DNA from: Cupriavidus necator A5-1
Lineage (GTDB): Bacteria; Pseudomonadota; Gammaproteobacteria; Burkholderiales; Burkholderiaceae
Direction of reading: 5' to 3'
DNA length: 64,000 bases
NCBI RefSeq assembly: GCF_000744095.1
Contig: NZ_JQLI01000008.1
Coordinates: 2,666,001-2,730,000 of the forward strand
Shown: positions 34,210-43,672 of the stretch, one piece after another
Numbering within the stretch: position 1 is the stretch's first letter
How the letters are laid out: each line of letters starts with the position of its first letter
The notes under the pieces: model-generated
Databases searched by the model: none
What the model was told of the DNA's origin: nothing
What the model saw: only the letters and a program-made list of their open reading frames with translations
Program-made: the position numbers and the translations under genes

Positions 34210-35417
34210 CAGACGGTCCCCCGGCTGTGCATCAGGTCCACCACCACATCGGCGGCCAGTTGCGCGGTATTGCACTTGAGCGTCTCGTGCATGCGGGTGA
34301 AATGCTCATACAGGAAGGCGGTGTTGCCCTCGTCGTTGAGTTGCAGCAGCGTTTCGCGGGCCAGCGCCTCGGGCGTGGCATCGTCCTGCAGCAGTTCCGG
34401 CACGACGAAGCGCCCTGAAAGGATATTAGGCAATCCCACGTACGGCAGGTAACCCTGGCGCTTCATGATCTGCGCGGTCAGCCAGGGCACCTTGTAGGAG
34501 ATCACCATCGGTTTCTTGTACAGCGCCGCTTCCAGCGTGGCGGTGCCGCTGGCCAGCAGCACCACGTCGGCGGCTTCCATGGCCTGGTGCGACTTGCCGT
34601 CGACGATGGTCAGGCGCAGTTCGGGATACTGCGCGTGCAGTTCCTCGACGATGGCGCGCAGCGGCGCGCTGGCCGCCGGCAGCACGAACGCCAGGTTCGG
34701 GTCCATGCGCTGCATGCGAGCCATGGCGGCAAAGAAGGTGGCGCCGAGGTTGCGCACCTCGGACTGGCGGCTGCCCGGCAGCACGGCTACCACGCGGTGC
34801 CCGGCCGGCAGGCCGAGCTCGGCGCGCGCGCCGGCGACATCGGGCACCATGGGGATCACGTCAGCCAGCGGATGGCCCACGTAGGTGGCCGGGATGCCGG
34901 CCTTGGCGTAGATCTCGGGCTCGAACGGGAACAGGCACAGGATGTGGTCCACCGCGCGCGCGATGGTGCGGATGCGCCCGCCACGCCAGGCCCAGATCGA
35001 CGGGCTGACAAAATGCACGACCGGGATGCCGGCGCGCCGCAGCGGCACTTCCAGGCCGAAATTGAAGTCCGGGGCATCGACCCCGATAAAGCACAGCGGC
35101 GGATTGGCCAGCAGCCAGTCGCGCACGGCGCGGCGCGTGGCCAGGATCTCGCGCAGCGAGCCCAGTACCTCGACATAGCCGTTGACCGACAGCGTTTCCA
35201 TCGGCCAGCGCGAGGTAAAGCCCTGCGCCATCATGCGCTTGCCGCCGATGCCGGAATACTCGACCGTGTCGCCAAGGCGGGCCTTGAGTCCGCCCATCAT
35301 CAGCGATGCCAGCAGGTCGCCCGAGGCCTCGCCGGCCACCATGGCGATGGTGCCGCGTTTGCCTGTTGCGCTCCCGTTGCCCGTGGGCACGTCGCCCCGA
35401 ATCGCGGCGTCGACCAT
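34209..35417 (-). CDS. lpxB: Lipid-A-disaccharide synthase
   Basis: 402 residues from the ATG at 35417, 13 nt after the lpxA stop. GT19 fold: IAMVAGEASGDLLASLMMGG, FNFGLEVPLRRAGIPVVHFV, SPSIWAWRGGRIRTIARAVD, VLPGSRQSEVRNL. It joins UDP-diacylglucosamine to lipid X in lipid A synthesis at the inner membrane. The ~25-residue N-terminal leader (MVDAAIRGDVPTGNG) is variable. Confidence 0.95.
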   Translation of the reverse strand: MVDAAIRGDVPTGNGSATGKRGTIAMVAGEASGDLLASLMMGGLKARLGDTVEYSGIGGKRMMAQGFTSRWPMETLSVNGYVEVLGSLREILATRRAVRDWLLANPPLCFIGVDAPDFNFGLEVPLRRAGIPVVHFVSPSIWAWRGGRIRTIARAVDHILCLFPFEPEIYAKAGIPATYVGHPLADVIPMVPDVAGARAELGLPAGHRVVAVLPGSRQSEVRNLGATFFAAMARMQRMDPNLAFVLPAASAPLRAIVEELHAQYPELRLTIVDGKSHQAMEAADVVLLASGTATLEAALYKKPMVISYKVPWLTAQIMKRQGYLPYVGLPNILSGRFVVPELLQDDATPEALARETLLQLNDEGNTAFLYEHFTRMHETLKCNTAQLAADVVVDLMHSRGTV

Positions 35418-35430
35418 GTCCGGTCCGTTC

Positions 35431-36234
35431 TCAGCGCACGATGCCGCGCTGGGTGGCGGCAAGGAATTCGACAAACGCTCGCAGCGGCGTCGCGGTGCCG
35501 GCATCGGCCTGGCCCAGCAAGGCGGAGATCTCGTTGCGTGCCTCGTCGAAGCTGAGGTCGGACTTGTAGAGCAGCTTGTAGGCCTGGCGCAGCGCGGCGA
35601 TCTGGCCCGCATCGAAGCCGCGGCGGCGCAGCCCCTCGACGTTGACGCCGTGCGGCGTGGCCTTGTTGCCGCTCTTGTCGCTGGCGGCGATCACGAACGG
35701 CGGCACGTCCTGCACCAGCGCGGAAGCGCCACCCAGCATCGCATGGGCGCCGATGCGCACGAACTGGTGCACGCCGCTCATGCCGCCCAGGATCGCCCAG
35801 TCGCCCACTTCAACGTGGCCGGCGATCTGCGCGTTGCTGGAAAACACGGTGTGGTTGCCGACGATGCAGTCATGCGCGATATGCACGTAGGCCATGATCC
35901 AGTTGTCGCTGCCAATGCTGGTCAGGCCGCGGTCCTGCACCGTGCCGGTGTGGATCGTGGTGAATTCGCGGATGGTGTTGCGGTCGCCGATCTCGAGCCG
36001 GGTCGGCTCATTGCGGTACTTCATGTCCTGCGGCACGCCGCCGACCGAAGCATAGGGACCGATCTGGTTGCCCTCGCCGATCGTGGTGTAGCCCTCGACC
36101 GTCGTATGCGAGCCGATCCGGGTGCCGCTGCCGATCCGCACATTGGCGCCGACGATGGAGAACGGCCCGACGGTCACGTCGGAAGCCAGTTCTGCCTTCG
36201 GGTCGACCAGTGCGGTGGGATGGATTTGCGTCAT
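35431..36234 (-). CDS. lpxA: UDP-N-acetylglucosamine acyltransferase
   Basis: 267 residues. The left-handed beta-helix of hexapeptide repeats starts MTQIHPTALVDPKAELASDV. The catalytic His lies in AYVHIAHDCIVGNHTVFSSN, and the C-terminal helical domain follows. It transfers a 3-hydroxyacyl chain to UDP-GlcNAc, the first step of lipid A. It is in the order lpxD-fabZ-lpxA-lpxB. Confidence 0.96.
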   Translation of the reverse strand: MTQIHPTALVDPKAELASDVTVGPFSIVGANVRIGSGTRIGSHTTVEGYTTIGEGNQIGPYASVGGVPQDMKYRNEPTRLEIGDRNTIREFTTIHTGTVQDRGLTSIGSDNWIMAYVHIAHDCIVGNHTVFSSNAQIAGHVEVGDWAILGGMSGVHQFVRIGAHAMLGGASALVQDVPPFVIAASDKSGNKATPHGVNVEGLRRRGFDAGQIAALRQAYKLLYKSDLSFDEARNEISALLGQADAGTATPLRAFVEFLAATQRGIVR

Positions 36235-36368
36235 ACGTCTGTCCTGTGGTGTGTCTGGTGAAGGATGGGCCCATGCCGGGGGGCAAAGGTTCCCGTCCTT
36301 GGCCGCCCGCGCCCGTCAGAGCGGACGCGGCGCGCGGCCTGCGGCGCTGCCGGGGGCAGCTGGCGGCC

Positions 36369-36818
36369 TCACTCGGCCTGCTTCACGGTGCACATCAGCT
36401 CCGCCTCGCAGGCCACCTTGTCGTCCACGGTGGCGAACGCCTTGAATTTCCAGATGCCGCGGATATAGCGCTCGACCGTCACGTTCATGTGCAACTGGTC
36501 GCCCGGGTATACCACCTGCTTGAAGCGGGCGCCGTCGATGCCGACGAAGTAGTACAGCGAGCCTTCCTTGCGCTCCATCTCCGCGCCGAAAGTCAGCAGG
36601 CCAGCGGACTGTGCCAGCGCCTCGAGGATCATCACCCCCGGCATCACCGGTTGCTCGGGGAAATGGCCCATGAAATAAGGCTCGTTGATGGTGACGTTCT
36701 TCAACGTCTTGATGCGCTTGCCCGGCTCGAACTCGAGCACGCGGTCCACCATCAGGAACGGATAGCGATGCGGCAGCAGCTTAAGGATCTGGCGAATGTC
36801 GATGTCGGCTGCGGTCAT
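36369..36818 (-). CDS. fabZ: 3-hydroxyacyl-ACP dehydratase
   Basis: 149 residues from the ATG at 36818. Hot-dog fold: ILKLLPHRYPFLMVDRVLEF, catalytic His52 in FMGHFPEQPVMPGVMILEAL and Glu66. It dehydrates 3-hydroxyacyl-ACP in fatty-acid elongation and competes with lpxA/lpxD for substrate, which explains their shared operon. It starts 11 nt after the lpxD stop. Confidence 0.96.
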   Translation of the reverse strand: MTAADIDIRQILKLLPHRYPFLMVDRVLEFEPGKRIKTLKNVTINEPYFMGHFPEQPVMPGVMILEALAQSAGLLTFGAEMERKEGSLYYFVGIDGARFKQVVYPGDQLHMNVTVERYIRGIWKFKAFATVDDKVACEAELMCTVKQAE

Positions 36819-36829
36819 GATGATTTCTC

Positions 36830-37921
36830 TTAGTCTTGTGAGGTTGGGGACCCGGCGGACTGGCCGCGCAGGCGACGTTCCAGCGCCACCACCCGTTCGC
36901 GCAGCTTGCTCAGGCCGCGCACGATGGCTGCGTTGCGTTCCCACTCGCCGTGCGGCAGGAACGGGAAGACGCTGGTGAAATGGCCCCCGGGCTTGGTAAT
37001 GGATTTGGTGATCGAGGTGCCGCCGGACACTGTGGTGCGGTCGGCAATGCTCAGGTGGCCGGCAAAATTGGCCGCGCCTCCGATCACGCAGAAACGGCCG
37101 ATGCGCGTGCTGCCCGATACCGCGGCGCACCCGGCAATGACCGTATGGGCCCCGACGCGCACGTTGTGTGCGATCTGGACCTGGTTGTCGATCTTGCAGC
37201 CTTCTTCGATCACGGTGTCGGCCATGGCGCCGCGGTCGATCGCGGTATTGGCGCCGACCTCCACGTCATCGCCCAGCACCGCGCGTCCGGTCTGCGGGAT
37301 CTTCACGTATTCGACCCCGGTCGCGCTGATATCCGGCGCAAAGCCGAAGCCGTCCGCGCCGATCACCACGCCGCTGTGCAGGATCGCGCGCGCGCCGACC
37401 ACGCACTGGTGGTAGACCGAAACGTTGGCGTAGAGCAGCGAATCGTCGCCGATCTCGGCATGCGCGCCGACATAGCCGTTGGCCAGGATGCGCACGCGCT
37501 CGCCCAGGCGTGCGCCGCGCTCGATCACCACGTTGGGGCCGATGTAGCACGACGCCGGCACCACCGCATCCGGCGACACCGTCGCGCGCGGGTCGATGCC
37601 CACGCGCGTGTCGGTATTGGCGGCGCGGTCAAAGCGCTGCGCCACCCGGGCAAAGCAGACGTAGGGATTGCGCGCCACCAGCCAGTTGCGGCCGTCGGCC
37701 CGGCCCTCGGTGCGGATGCGCTCGAGGTCGGACGCCGACACGATCACGGCGCCGGCCGTGGAGTCGAGCGCCTGCTGCAGGTAGAGCGGATTGGACAGGA
37801 ACGAGAGCTCGGCCGGTCCGGCCTGGTCCAGCGGAGCGAGGCCCACGATCGCCAGGTCGGGATCACCCACAACCTGCGCGCCGGTCTCGGTGGCGAGCTG
37901 ACCCAGTGTGGGTGTCTGCAT
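36830..37921 (-). CDS. lpxD: UDP-3-O-(3-hydroxyacyl)glucosamine N-acyltransferase
   Basis: 363 residues. The N-terminal LpxD domain (MQTPTLGQLATETGAQVVGD) precedes a long hexapeptide-repeat helix with YIGPNVVIERGARLGERVRI, VVIGADGFGFAP and the catalytic His region CKIDNQVQIAHNVRVGAHTV. It adds the N-linked acyl chain in lipid A synthesis. It starts 55 nt after the skp stop. Confidence 0.95.
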   Translation of the reverse strand: MQTPTLGQLATETGAQVVGDPDLAIVGLAPLDQAGPAELSFLSNPLYLQQALDSTAGAVIVSASDLERIRTEGRADGRNWLVARNPYVCFARVAQRFDRAANTDTRVGIDPRATVSPDAVVPASCYIGPNVVIERGARLGERVRILANGYVGAHAEIGDDSLLYANVSVYHQCVVGARAILHSGVVIGADGFGFAPDISATGVEYVKIPQTGRAVLGDDVEVGANTAIDRGAMADTVIEEGCKIDNQVQIAHNVRVGAHTVIAGCAAVSGSTRIGRFCVIGGAANFAGHLSIADRTTVSGGTSITKSITKPGGHFTSVFPFLPHGEWERNAAIVRGLSKLRERVVALERRLRGQSAGSPTSQD

Positions 37922-37976
37922 GGCGGTACTTCCTGAAAAAAACGAAAAGACGAAAGGACGTGAAAACCGGCGCGGC

Positions 37977-38504
37977 TTACCTGGCGCCGGCGTTCAGCGC
38001 CTTCATCACGTCGTCGGTAATGTCGATGCGCGGGTTCACATAGACCGCTTCCTGCACGATCAGGTCGTACTTGCGCTGCTCGGCCAGTTGGCGGATCACG
38101 CGGTTGGCGCGCTCCAGCACCTGCGCCAGCTCTTCATTGCGGCGCTGGTTCAGGTCCTCGCGGAACTCGCGCTGCTTGCGCTGGAACTCGCGGTCCAGGT
38201 CGGCCACTTCGCGCTGGCGGCGCTGGCGGTCGGCGTCGGCAAGCACGGCCGTGTCCTTGTCGAGCTTGTCGGCCATGCCCTTGATCTTCTGGGCCATGTC
38301 CTGCAGTTCGCGGTCGCGCTTGGAGAACTCCTGCTCCAGCTTGACCTGGGCCTGCTTGGCCGGCTGCGAGTCGCGCAGGATGCGTTCGGAATTGACGGCG
38401 GCAATGCGCGCCTCCTGGGCCATGGCCGGCGCCGCGGCGCAGATAGCCGCCGTGGCGAGCGCGGCGGCGCCCAAGGATTTGACCAGTTTGGATTTTGTAT
38501 TCAT
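37977..38504 (-). CDS. skp: Periplasmic chaperone Skp/OmpH
   Basis: 175 residues. A signal peptide (about 1-29, ending APAMAQ) is followed by EARIAAVNSERILRDSQPAK and a long coiled coil rich in Lys, Arg, Glu and Gln. The C-terminus is YVNPRIDITDDVMKALNAG. It holds unfolded outer-membrane proteins in the periplasm for delivery to BamA, encoded just upstream. Confidence 0.92.
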   Translation of the reverse strand: MNTKSKLVKSLGAAALATAAICAAAPAMAQEARIAAVNSERILRDSQPAKQAQVKLEQEFSKRDRELQDMAQKIKGMADKLDKDTAVLADADRQRRQREVADLDREFQRKQREFREDLNQRRNEELAQVLERANRVIRQLAEQRKYDLIVQEAVYVNPRIDITDDVMKALNAGAR

Positions 38505-38525
38505 GAAACAGATCCCTTATCAGAA

Positions 38526-40835
38526 TCAGAATGCCGTGCCGATCTGGAACTGGAAGCGCTGGACCTTGTCGGTATCCTCGCGCTTGAGCGGGAAGCCCAT
38601 GCTGATCTTCAGCGGGCCGATCGGCGACAGCCACGACATGCCGAAGCCGGTCGAGTACTTGAGATCGCTGAAGCGCAGCGGCGCACCTTCCTGGTAGACG
38701 TTACCGAAGTCAAAGAACGTGAACAGGCGCAGCGTGCGGTCCACGCCCGAACCCGGCAGCGGGAAGATGAATTCGATATTGCCGATCATCTTGGACGCAC
38801 CACCCACCGGGTTGCCGTTCTGGTCCTTCGGGCCCAGCGTGCTCGTCTGGTAGCCGCGCACCGAGCCGATACCGCCGGCGTAGAAGTACTTGAACACCGG
38901 GAACGGCGTGTTGCCGTAGCCGTGACCGTAGGCAACTTCACCGTTCAATGCCAGCGTGAAGGCCTTCGAGATCGGGTAGAAGTACTGCTGCTGCACGCTG
39001 GCGCGGTAGTACTGCGTATCGCCGCCCGGAATGCCGACTTCCAGGTTGGCCTGGGTGTACGGGCCCTTGGTCGGGACCAGCGCGCTGTCACGGCGGTCAC
39101 GTGCCCAGCCGATGGTGAACGGGAAGTTGTTGATCCCGTCGCCGGAGCTCTTGCCGATCTTGCCGAGCCAGGCGGTGTACTGGCTCGGCGTATTGACCGA
39201 GGTATAGACCTGGGTCCGTTCGTAGCCGATGCCGAAGAACACCGTATCGACTTCCGAGAATGGCACGCCGAACTTGAAGCCGCCGCCGGCGGACACGATC
39301 TTGTAGTCCTGGTCGCCGGTGTAGTACAGCGGGCGCGAGGTACGGTAGTAGATATCGGTCGAGCGGCTGATGCCGTCCACCGTGAAGTACGGGTCGTACT
39401 GCGTCAGCGCGATGGTACGGAACGACTTGGCGGTGTTCACGTCCAGGCCCAGGCTGGTACCGGAGCCGAACACGTTGTCCTGGCGCAGGCCGGCCTGCAG
39501 CACCAGCTTGTCAGTGGACGAGAAGCCCACGCCCAGGCTGATCTGGCCGGTCGGTTTTTCCGTCACGTTGACGTTCACATCGACCTGGTCGGGCGCGCCC
39601 GGCACGTCCTCGGTGGTGATGTTGGTGTCGGTGAAGTAGCCGGTCCGGTTGATACGCGCCTGCGACTGCTGCAGCTTCTCGCTGTCGAACCACGAGCTTT
39701 CCATCTGGCGCATCTCGCGGCGCACCACTTCGTCGCGGGTCTTGCTGTTGCCCACCACGTTGACGCGGCGCACGTAGACGCGCCGTCCCGGATCGACCAT
39801 CAGCGTCAGCGCGACTTCACGCTTCTGCTGGTCGATGTTCGGCTGCGGATTGATGGTGGTGAAGGCGTAGCCATAGGTGCCGAGCAGGTCGGTGATGGCC
39901 TTGGTGCTGGCGGTCAGCTTTTCGGACGAGAAGATGTCGCCCTTCTTCAGCTGCAGCAGCTTTTCCATTTCTTCCTGCTTGCCGAGCAGTTCGCCCGCCA
40001 GGCGGATGTCGGACACCTTGTACTGCTCGCCTTCCTTGATGTTCAGCGTCAGGTAGATGTCCTTCTTGTCCGGCGTGATCGACACCTGGGTCGATTCGAT
40101 CGCGAACTCCAGGTAGCCGCGGTTCAGGTAGAACGAGCGCAGCGCTTCCAGGTCGGCGGTCAGCTTCTGCTTCGAGTACAGGTCGTTCTTGGTGTACCAC
40201 GACAGCCAGTTCGGCGTGGACAGCTGCATCTCGTCGCGCAGCGTGCCTTCCTTGAAGGCCTTGTTGCCGACGATATTGATCTGGCGGATCTTGGCGACCG
40301 GACCCTCTTCGACGTTGAACACCACCGAGACGCGGTTGCGGTCCACCGGCGTGATCGTGGTCTGCACGTCGGCGGCATAGTAGCCGCGCGCGACGTACTG
40401 GCGCTTGAGCTCTTGCTCGGCCTTGTCGATCAGTGCCTTGTCGTAGTAACGGGCTTCGGCCACGCCGACCGCGCGCAACGAACGGCGCAGCGTGTCCTTG
40501 TCGAATTCCTTGATGCCGACGAACTCGAGCTGCGAGATGGCCGGGCGCTCCTCGACCTGCACCACCAGCACGCCGTCTTCGGCGCGGATCTGCACGTCCT
40601 TGAAGAAGCCGGTATTGTAGAGGGCACGGATGGCATCGGCGCCCTTGTCGTCGGTGAAGGTTTCACCGACGCGCACCGGAAGGTAGCCAAACACGGTACC
40701 CGGTTCGACGCGTTGCAGGCCCTCAACGCGGATGTCCCTGACGACGAACGGATCGGCAGCCCAGCCCGCCGGGCTCCAGGCTGCAATAATGGCACTCGCC
40801 AGCAAGCCCAGCGAAATGCGCTTATGTCTGATCAA
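38526..40835 (-). CDS. bamA: Outer-membrane assembly factor BamA
   Basis: 769 residues if started at the TTG at 40835, which has AGAGGGGG 6 nt upstream and is followed at once by a signal peptide (RHKRISLGLLASAIIAAWSP, cleavage after GWAA). An in-frame ATG at 40859 would add eight residues. Five POTRA domains run from PFVVRDIRVEGLQRVEPGTV to about residue 420. The 16-strand barrel includes GIGSVRGYQTSTLGPKDQNG and ends in the C-terminal signal FQFQIGTAF. It inserts beta-barrel proteins into the outer membrane. Confidence 0.95.
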   Translation of the reverse strand: MIRHKRISLGLLASAIIAAWSPAGWAADPFVVRDIRVEGLQRVEPGTVFGYLPVRVGETFTDDKGADAIRALYNTGFFKDVQIRAEDGVLVVQVEERPAISQLEFVGIKEFDKDTLRRSLRAVGVAEARYYDKALIDKAEQELKRQYVARGYYAADVQTTITPVDRNRVSVVFNVEEGPVAKIRQINIVGNKAFKEGTLRDEMQLSTPNWLSWYTKNDLYSKQKLTADLEALRSFYLNRGYLEFAIESTQVSITPDKKDIYLTLNIKEGEQYKVSDIRLAGELLGKQEEMEKLLQLKKGDIFSSEKLTASTKAITDLLGTYGYAFTTINPQPNIDQQKREVALTLMVDPGRRVYVRRVNVVGNSKTRDEVVRREMRQMESSWFDSEKLQQSQARINRTGYFTDTNITTEDVPGAPDQVDVNVNVTEKPTGQISLGVGFSSTDKLVLQAGLRQDNVFGSGTSLGLDVNTAKSFRTIALTQYDPYFTVDGISRSTDIYYRTSRPLYYTGDQDYKIVSAGGGFKFGVPFSEVDTVFFGIGYERTQVYTSVNTPSQYTAWLGKIGKSSGDGINNFPFTIGWARDRRDSALVPTKGPYTQANLEVGIPGGDTQYYRASVQQQYFYPISKAFTLALNGEVAYGHGYGNTPFPVFKYFYAGGIGSVRGYQTSTLGPKDQNGNPVGGASKMIGNIEFIFPLPGSGVDRTLRLFTFFDFGNVYQEGAPLRFSDLKYSTGFGMSWLSPIGPLKISMGFPLKREDTDKVQRFQFQIGTAF

Positions 40836-40957
40836 TGTTGACCCCCTCTTTGATTCCATCCAGGATTGCGCTCCGATGCCTCGTTGGACTGCGCGTGGCA
40901 ATGGCGTCCCCGGCGACGGTGTCGACGACACGACCGCCCCCCCTTACCGACACGTTT

Positions 40958-42361
40958 CTAGCCGTTCGCCAGAAACATTCGGCTGACGTCATTGAACAAA
41001 GCGAGCGAAGTCAGGAGCAAGATGCAGGCGATGCCAACCTTCTGCAGCATTGCCTGCCAGTGGTCTGGGACGGGCCGGCCAGTCAAAAATTCCACGCAAT
41101 AATACAGCAAATGCCCCCCATCCAGAACCGGAATAGGTAACAAATTCAGTACCCCGAGGCTCACGCTGACCAGCGCCAGGAAGCTGATAAACGCCTGCAG
41201 GCCGAGGTTTGCGGCGCGTCCCGCGTAATCCGCCACGGTCAGCGGACCGCTCAGGTTCTGCAGCGATGCCTGCCCCACCAGCATCTTGCCGAGCAGCTTC
41301 AACGACAGCGCGCTGGTGTCCCAGACCTGACCCACCGCGCGCGCCAGCGCCTGGTCCGGCCGGTAGCGCACGGTTTCCATTTCCACCGCCTGGCTGAGCG
41401 CCGCGCCGAGCTTGCCCGAGGGCCCGGGCGCGGTGCCACTGGCCGTCTTCTCGCCGTCGCGCGCCGGGGCGCTGTCGAGCGTCACCGGCACGTCCAGGCG
41501 CTTGCCGTCGCGCTCGATGCCCAGCGTCACGGTCTGGCCCGGCTGGCTGCGCACCGCCTTGATCAGCGCGCTGGCCTGCGTCAGCGGGGTGCCCTGCCAA
41601 GCCACCACGCGGTCGCCCTTTTTCAGGCCGGCGCGCTCGGCGGCGGAATCGGGCAGCACCTCGGTGACCGTCACTGGCCCGCCCTTCAGGTTCAGGCCCA
41701 GCGTGGCCAGCGGGTCCTGCTCGGGATTGCCGCCGGTATTGGGCAGGCGCGCCAGCGTGACGTCGCGCTCGGCGCCGTCGGGGCTGCGCACGCGCAGCAC
41801 GGCGCGCGCATCGCCGAAGCCCTCGGCAAACACGGCCATGCGCAGGTCATTCCAGGAACGCACCGGTTCGGTATGGCCGTTGGCGGTCAGCGACAGCACC
41901 CGGTCGCCCTCGCGCACGCCGGCCTGCGCCGCCATGGTACCGGCCGCGGGCGCGGCCACGATGGGCGCGGGCTCGCGCATGCCGCCGGCGAACAGCGCAA
42001 AGTACAGCACGATCGCCAGCAGGAAATTGGCCAGCGGCCCGGCCGCCACGATGATGAAGCGCTTGCCCACCGGCTGGCGGTTGAAGGCACGCGGCAGGTC
42101 GATCGGATCGATGGGTGAGTCGCGCGCAGGATCGACCTCGCGCTCGTCCAGCATCCTGACGTAGCCGCCCAGCGGGATCGCTGCCACGGTCCATTCGGTG
42201 CGGTCGCGGCTTTTCGAGATCCAGCGTAGCAGCGGCCGCCCGAAGCCGATGGAAAAGCGCAGCACCTTCACGCCGCAGGCGCGGGCGGCGAGGTAGTGCC
42301 CCATTTCGTGCACATAGATCAGCACGCACAGGGCGACGATGAAAGCGAGTACGGTTTGCAT
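40958..42361 (-). CDS. rseP: Site-2 protease RseP
   Basis: 467 residues. The zinc motif HEMGHYLAAR is in the first membrane helix (His18, Glu19, His22), and FSIGFGRPLL and IPLGGYVRMLDEREVD follow. Two PDZ domains (about 115-300) and the C-terminal LNLLPIPVLDGGHLLYY with the third metal ligand complete it. It cleaves the anti-sigma-E factor RseA inside the membrane during envelope stress. It lies between dxr and bamA as in many proteobacteria. Confidence 0.96.
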   Translation of the reverse strand: MQTVLAFIVALCVLIYVHEMGHYLAARACGVKVLRFSIGFGRPLLRWISKSRDRTEWTVAAIPLGGYVRMLDEREVDPARDSPIDPIDLPRAFNRQPVGKRFIIVAAGPLANFLLAIVLYFALFAGGMREPAPIVAAPAAGTMAAQAGVREGDRVLSLTANGHTEPVRSWNDLRMAVFAEGFGDARAVLRVRSPDGAERDVTLARLPNTGGNPEQDPLATLGLNLKGGPVTVTEVLPDSAAERAGLKKGDRVVAWQGTPLTQASALIKAVRSQPGQTVTLGIERDGKRLDVPVTLDSAPARDGEKTASGTAPGPSGKLGAALSQAVEMETVRYRPDQALARAVGQVWDTSALSLKLLGKMLVGQASLQNLSGPLTVADYAGRAANLGLQAFISFLALVSVSLGVLNLLPIPVLDGGHLLYYCVEFLTGRPVPDHWQAMLQKVGIACILLLTSLALFNDVSRMFLANG

Positions 42362-42467
42362 GGCGTCGGGACGTCAGTAACGAGGGCTAGGCGGGCGCGC
42401 CGGGTCCGAGGGGACCCGGGCCGCCGCACCCGCTATTGTCGCAGATGCGGCAGGCCGGCCCGCCAGA

Positions 42468-43649
42468 TCAGCGATTGGCAGCCAGCGGCGCCACGGCCGA
42501 GCGCGCCGCTTCGCGGGCGAGCCGGTCGGCGTCGAGCACCGCTTCGAGCGTATCCGCAGCGCCTTGAGGTGCAGCTTCCAGCACCTTCCTGACGATGCCC
42601 GCAATGTCCGTGAAGCGCACTTTGCCGCCAAGGAATGCCTCGACTGCCACTTCATTGGCGGCATTGAGCACCGCCGGCGCCACCCCGCCGGCACGCAGCG
42701 CGTCGAAGGCCAGGCCGAGGCACGGGAAGCGCAGCAGGTCCGGCTTTTCGAAATTAAGCCCTCCCGTCAGGGTCAGATCCAGCGGCGACACGCCCGCGTC
42801 AATGCGCTCGGGATAGGCCAGGCCGTAGGCGATCGGCGTGCGCATGTCCGGGTTACCGAGCTGCGCCAGCACCGAGCCGTCGGTATAGGCCACCATCGAA
42901 TGCACGATGCTCTGCGGGTGGATCAGCACCTCGATGCGCTCGGCGGGCGCGCCGAACAGCCAGTGCGCCTCGATGACTTCGAGGCCCTTGTTCATCATGG
43001 TGGCGGAGTCGACCGAGATCTTGCGGCCCATGACCCAGTTGGGGTGGGCGCAGGCCTGGTCGGGCGAGATATCGTGCAAGGTAGCCGGGTCGCGCGTGCG
43101 GAACGGCCCGCCCGACGCGGTCAGCAGCACCCTGGCCACGCCGCGGCCATAGCGCGGGTCGTCGGCCGGCAGGCACTGGAAGATGGCGTTGTGCTCGCTG
43201 TCGATCGGCAGCAGCGTGGCGCCGTGCTCGCGCACCGCATCCATGAAGATGCGGCCGGACATCACCAGCGCTTCCTTGTTGGCCAGCAGCACGCGCTTGG
43301 CGGCACGCGCGGCGGCAAGCGCCGGGCGCAGGCCGGCGGCGCCGACGATCGCGGCCATCACGGCATCGGTCTGCGCGTCGGCCGCCACCGATTCCAGCTC
43401 GGCCTCACCGTAGCTGACTTCGGTGCCGACGCCGGCCTCGCGCAGCAGCGCCTGCAGTTCGGTAGCCGCCTCGGCGGTCCCGACCACGGCGCGGGCCGGG
43501 CGGAAGGCGATGCACTGGTCGGCCAGCTTGCGCACCTGACGGTGGGCGGTCAGCGCATGCACCGTGTAGCGGTCGGGGTGGCGCCTGATCACGTCCAGCG
43601 TGCTTTCGCCGATGGAACCGGTGGCGCCCAGGATGGTAATGCGCTGCAT
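42468..43649 (-). CDS. dxr: 1-deoxy-D-xylulose-5-phosphate reductoisomerase
   Basis: 393 residues from the ATG at 43649 (MQRITILGATGSIGESTLDV, the NADPH-binding start). LANKEALVMSGRIFM, LLPIDSEHNAIFQCLP, TASGGPFRT and KISVDSATMMNKGLEVIEAH carry the metal and substrate ligands. It makes MEP for isoprenoid synthesis, the precursor of the undecaprenyl chain made by uppS nearby. It starts 23 nt after the cdsA stop. Confidence 0.97.
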   Translation of the reverse strand: MQRITILGATGSIGESTLDVIRRHPDRYTVHALTAHRQVRKLADQCIAFRPARAVVGTAEAATELQALLREAGVGTEVSYGEAELESVAADAQTDAVMAAIVGAAGLRPALAAARAAKRVLLANKEALVMSGRIFMDAVREHGATLLPIDSEHNAIFQCLPADDPRYGRGVARVLLTASGGPFRTRDPATLHDISPDQACAHPNWVMGRKISVDSATMMNKGLEVIEAHWLFGAPAERIEVLIHPQSIVHSMVAYTDGSVLAQLGNPDMRTPIAYGLAYPERIDAGVSPLDLTLTGGLNFEKPDLLRFPCLGLAFDALRAGGVAPAVLNAANEVAVEAFLGGKVRFTDIAGIVRKVLEAAPQGAADTLEAVLDADRLAREAARSAVAPLAANR

Positions 43650-43672
43650 ATCAGACCGCTTCAGAGAAGGCT

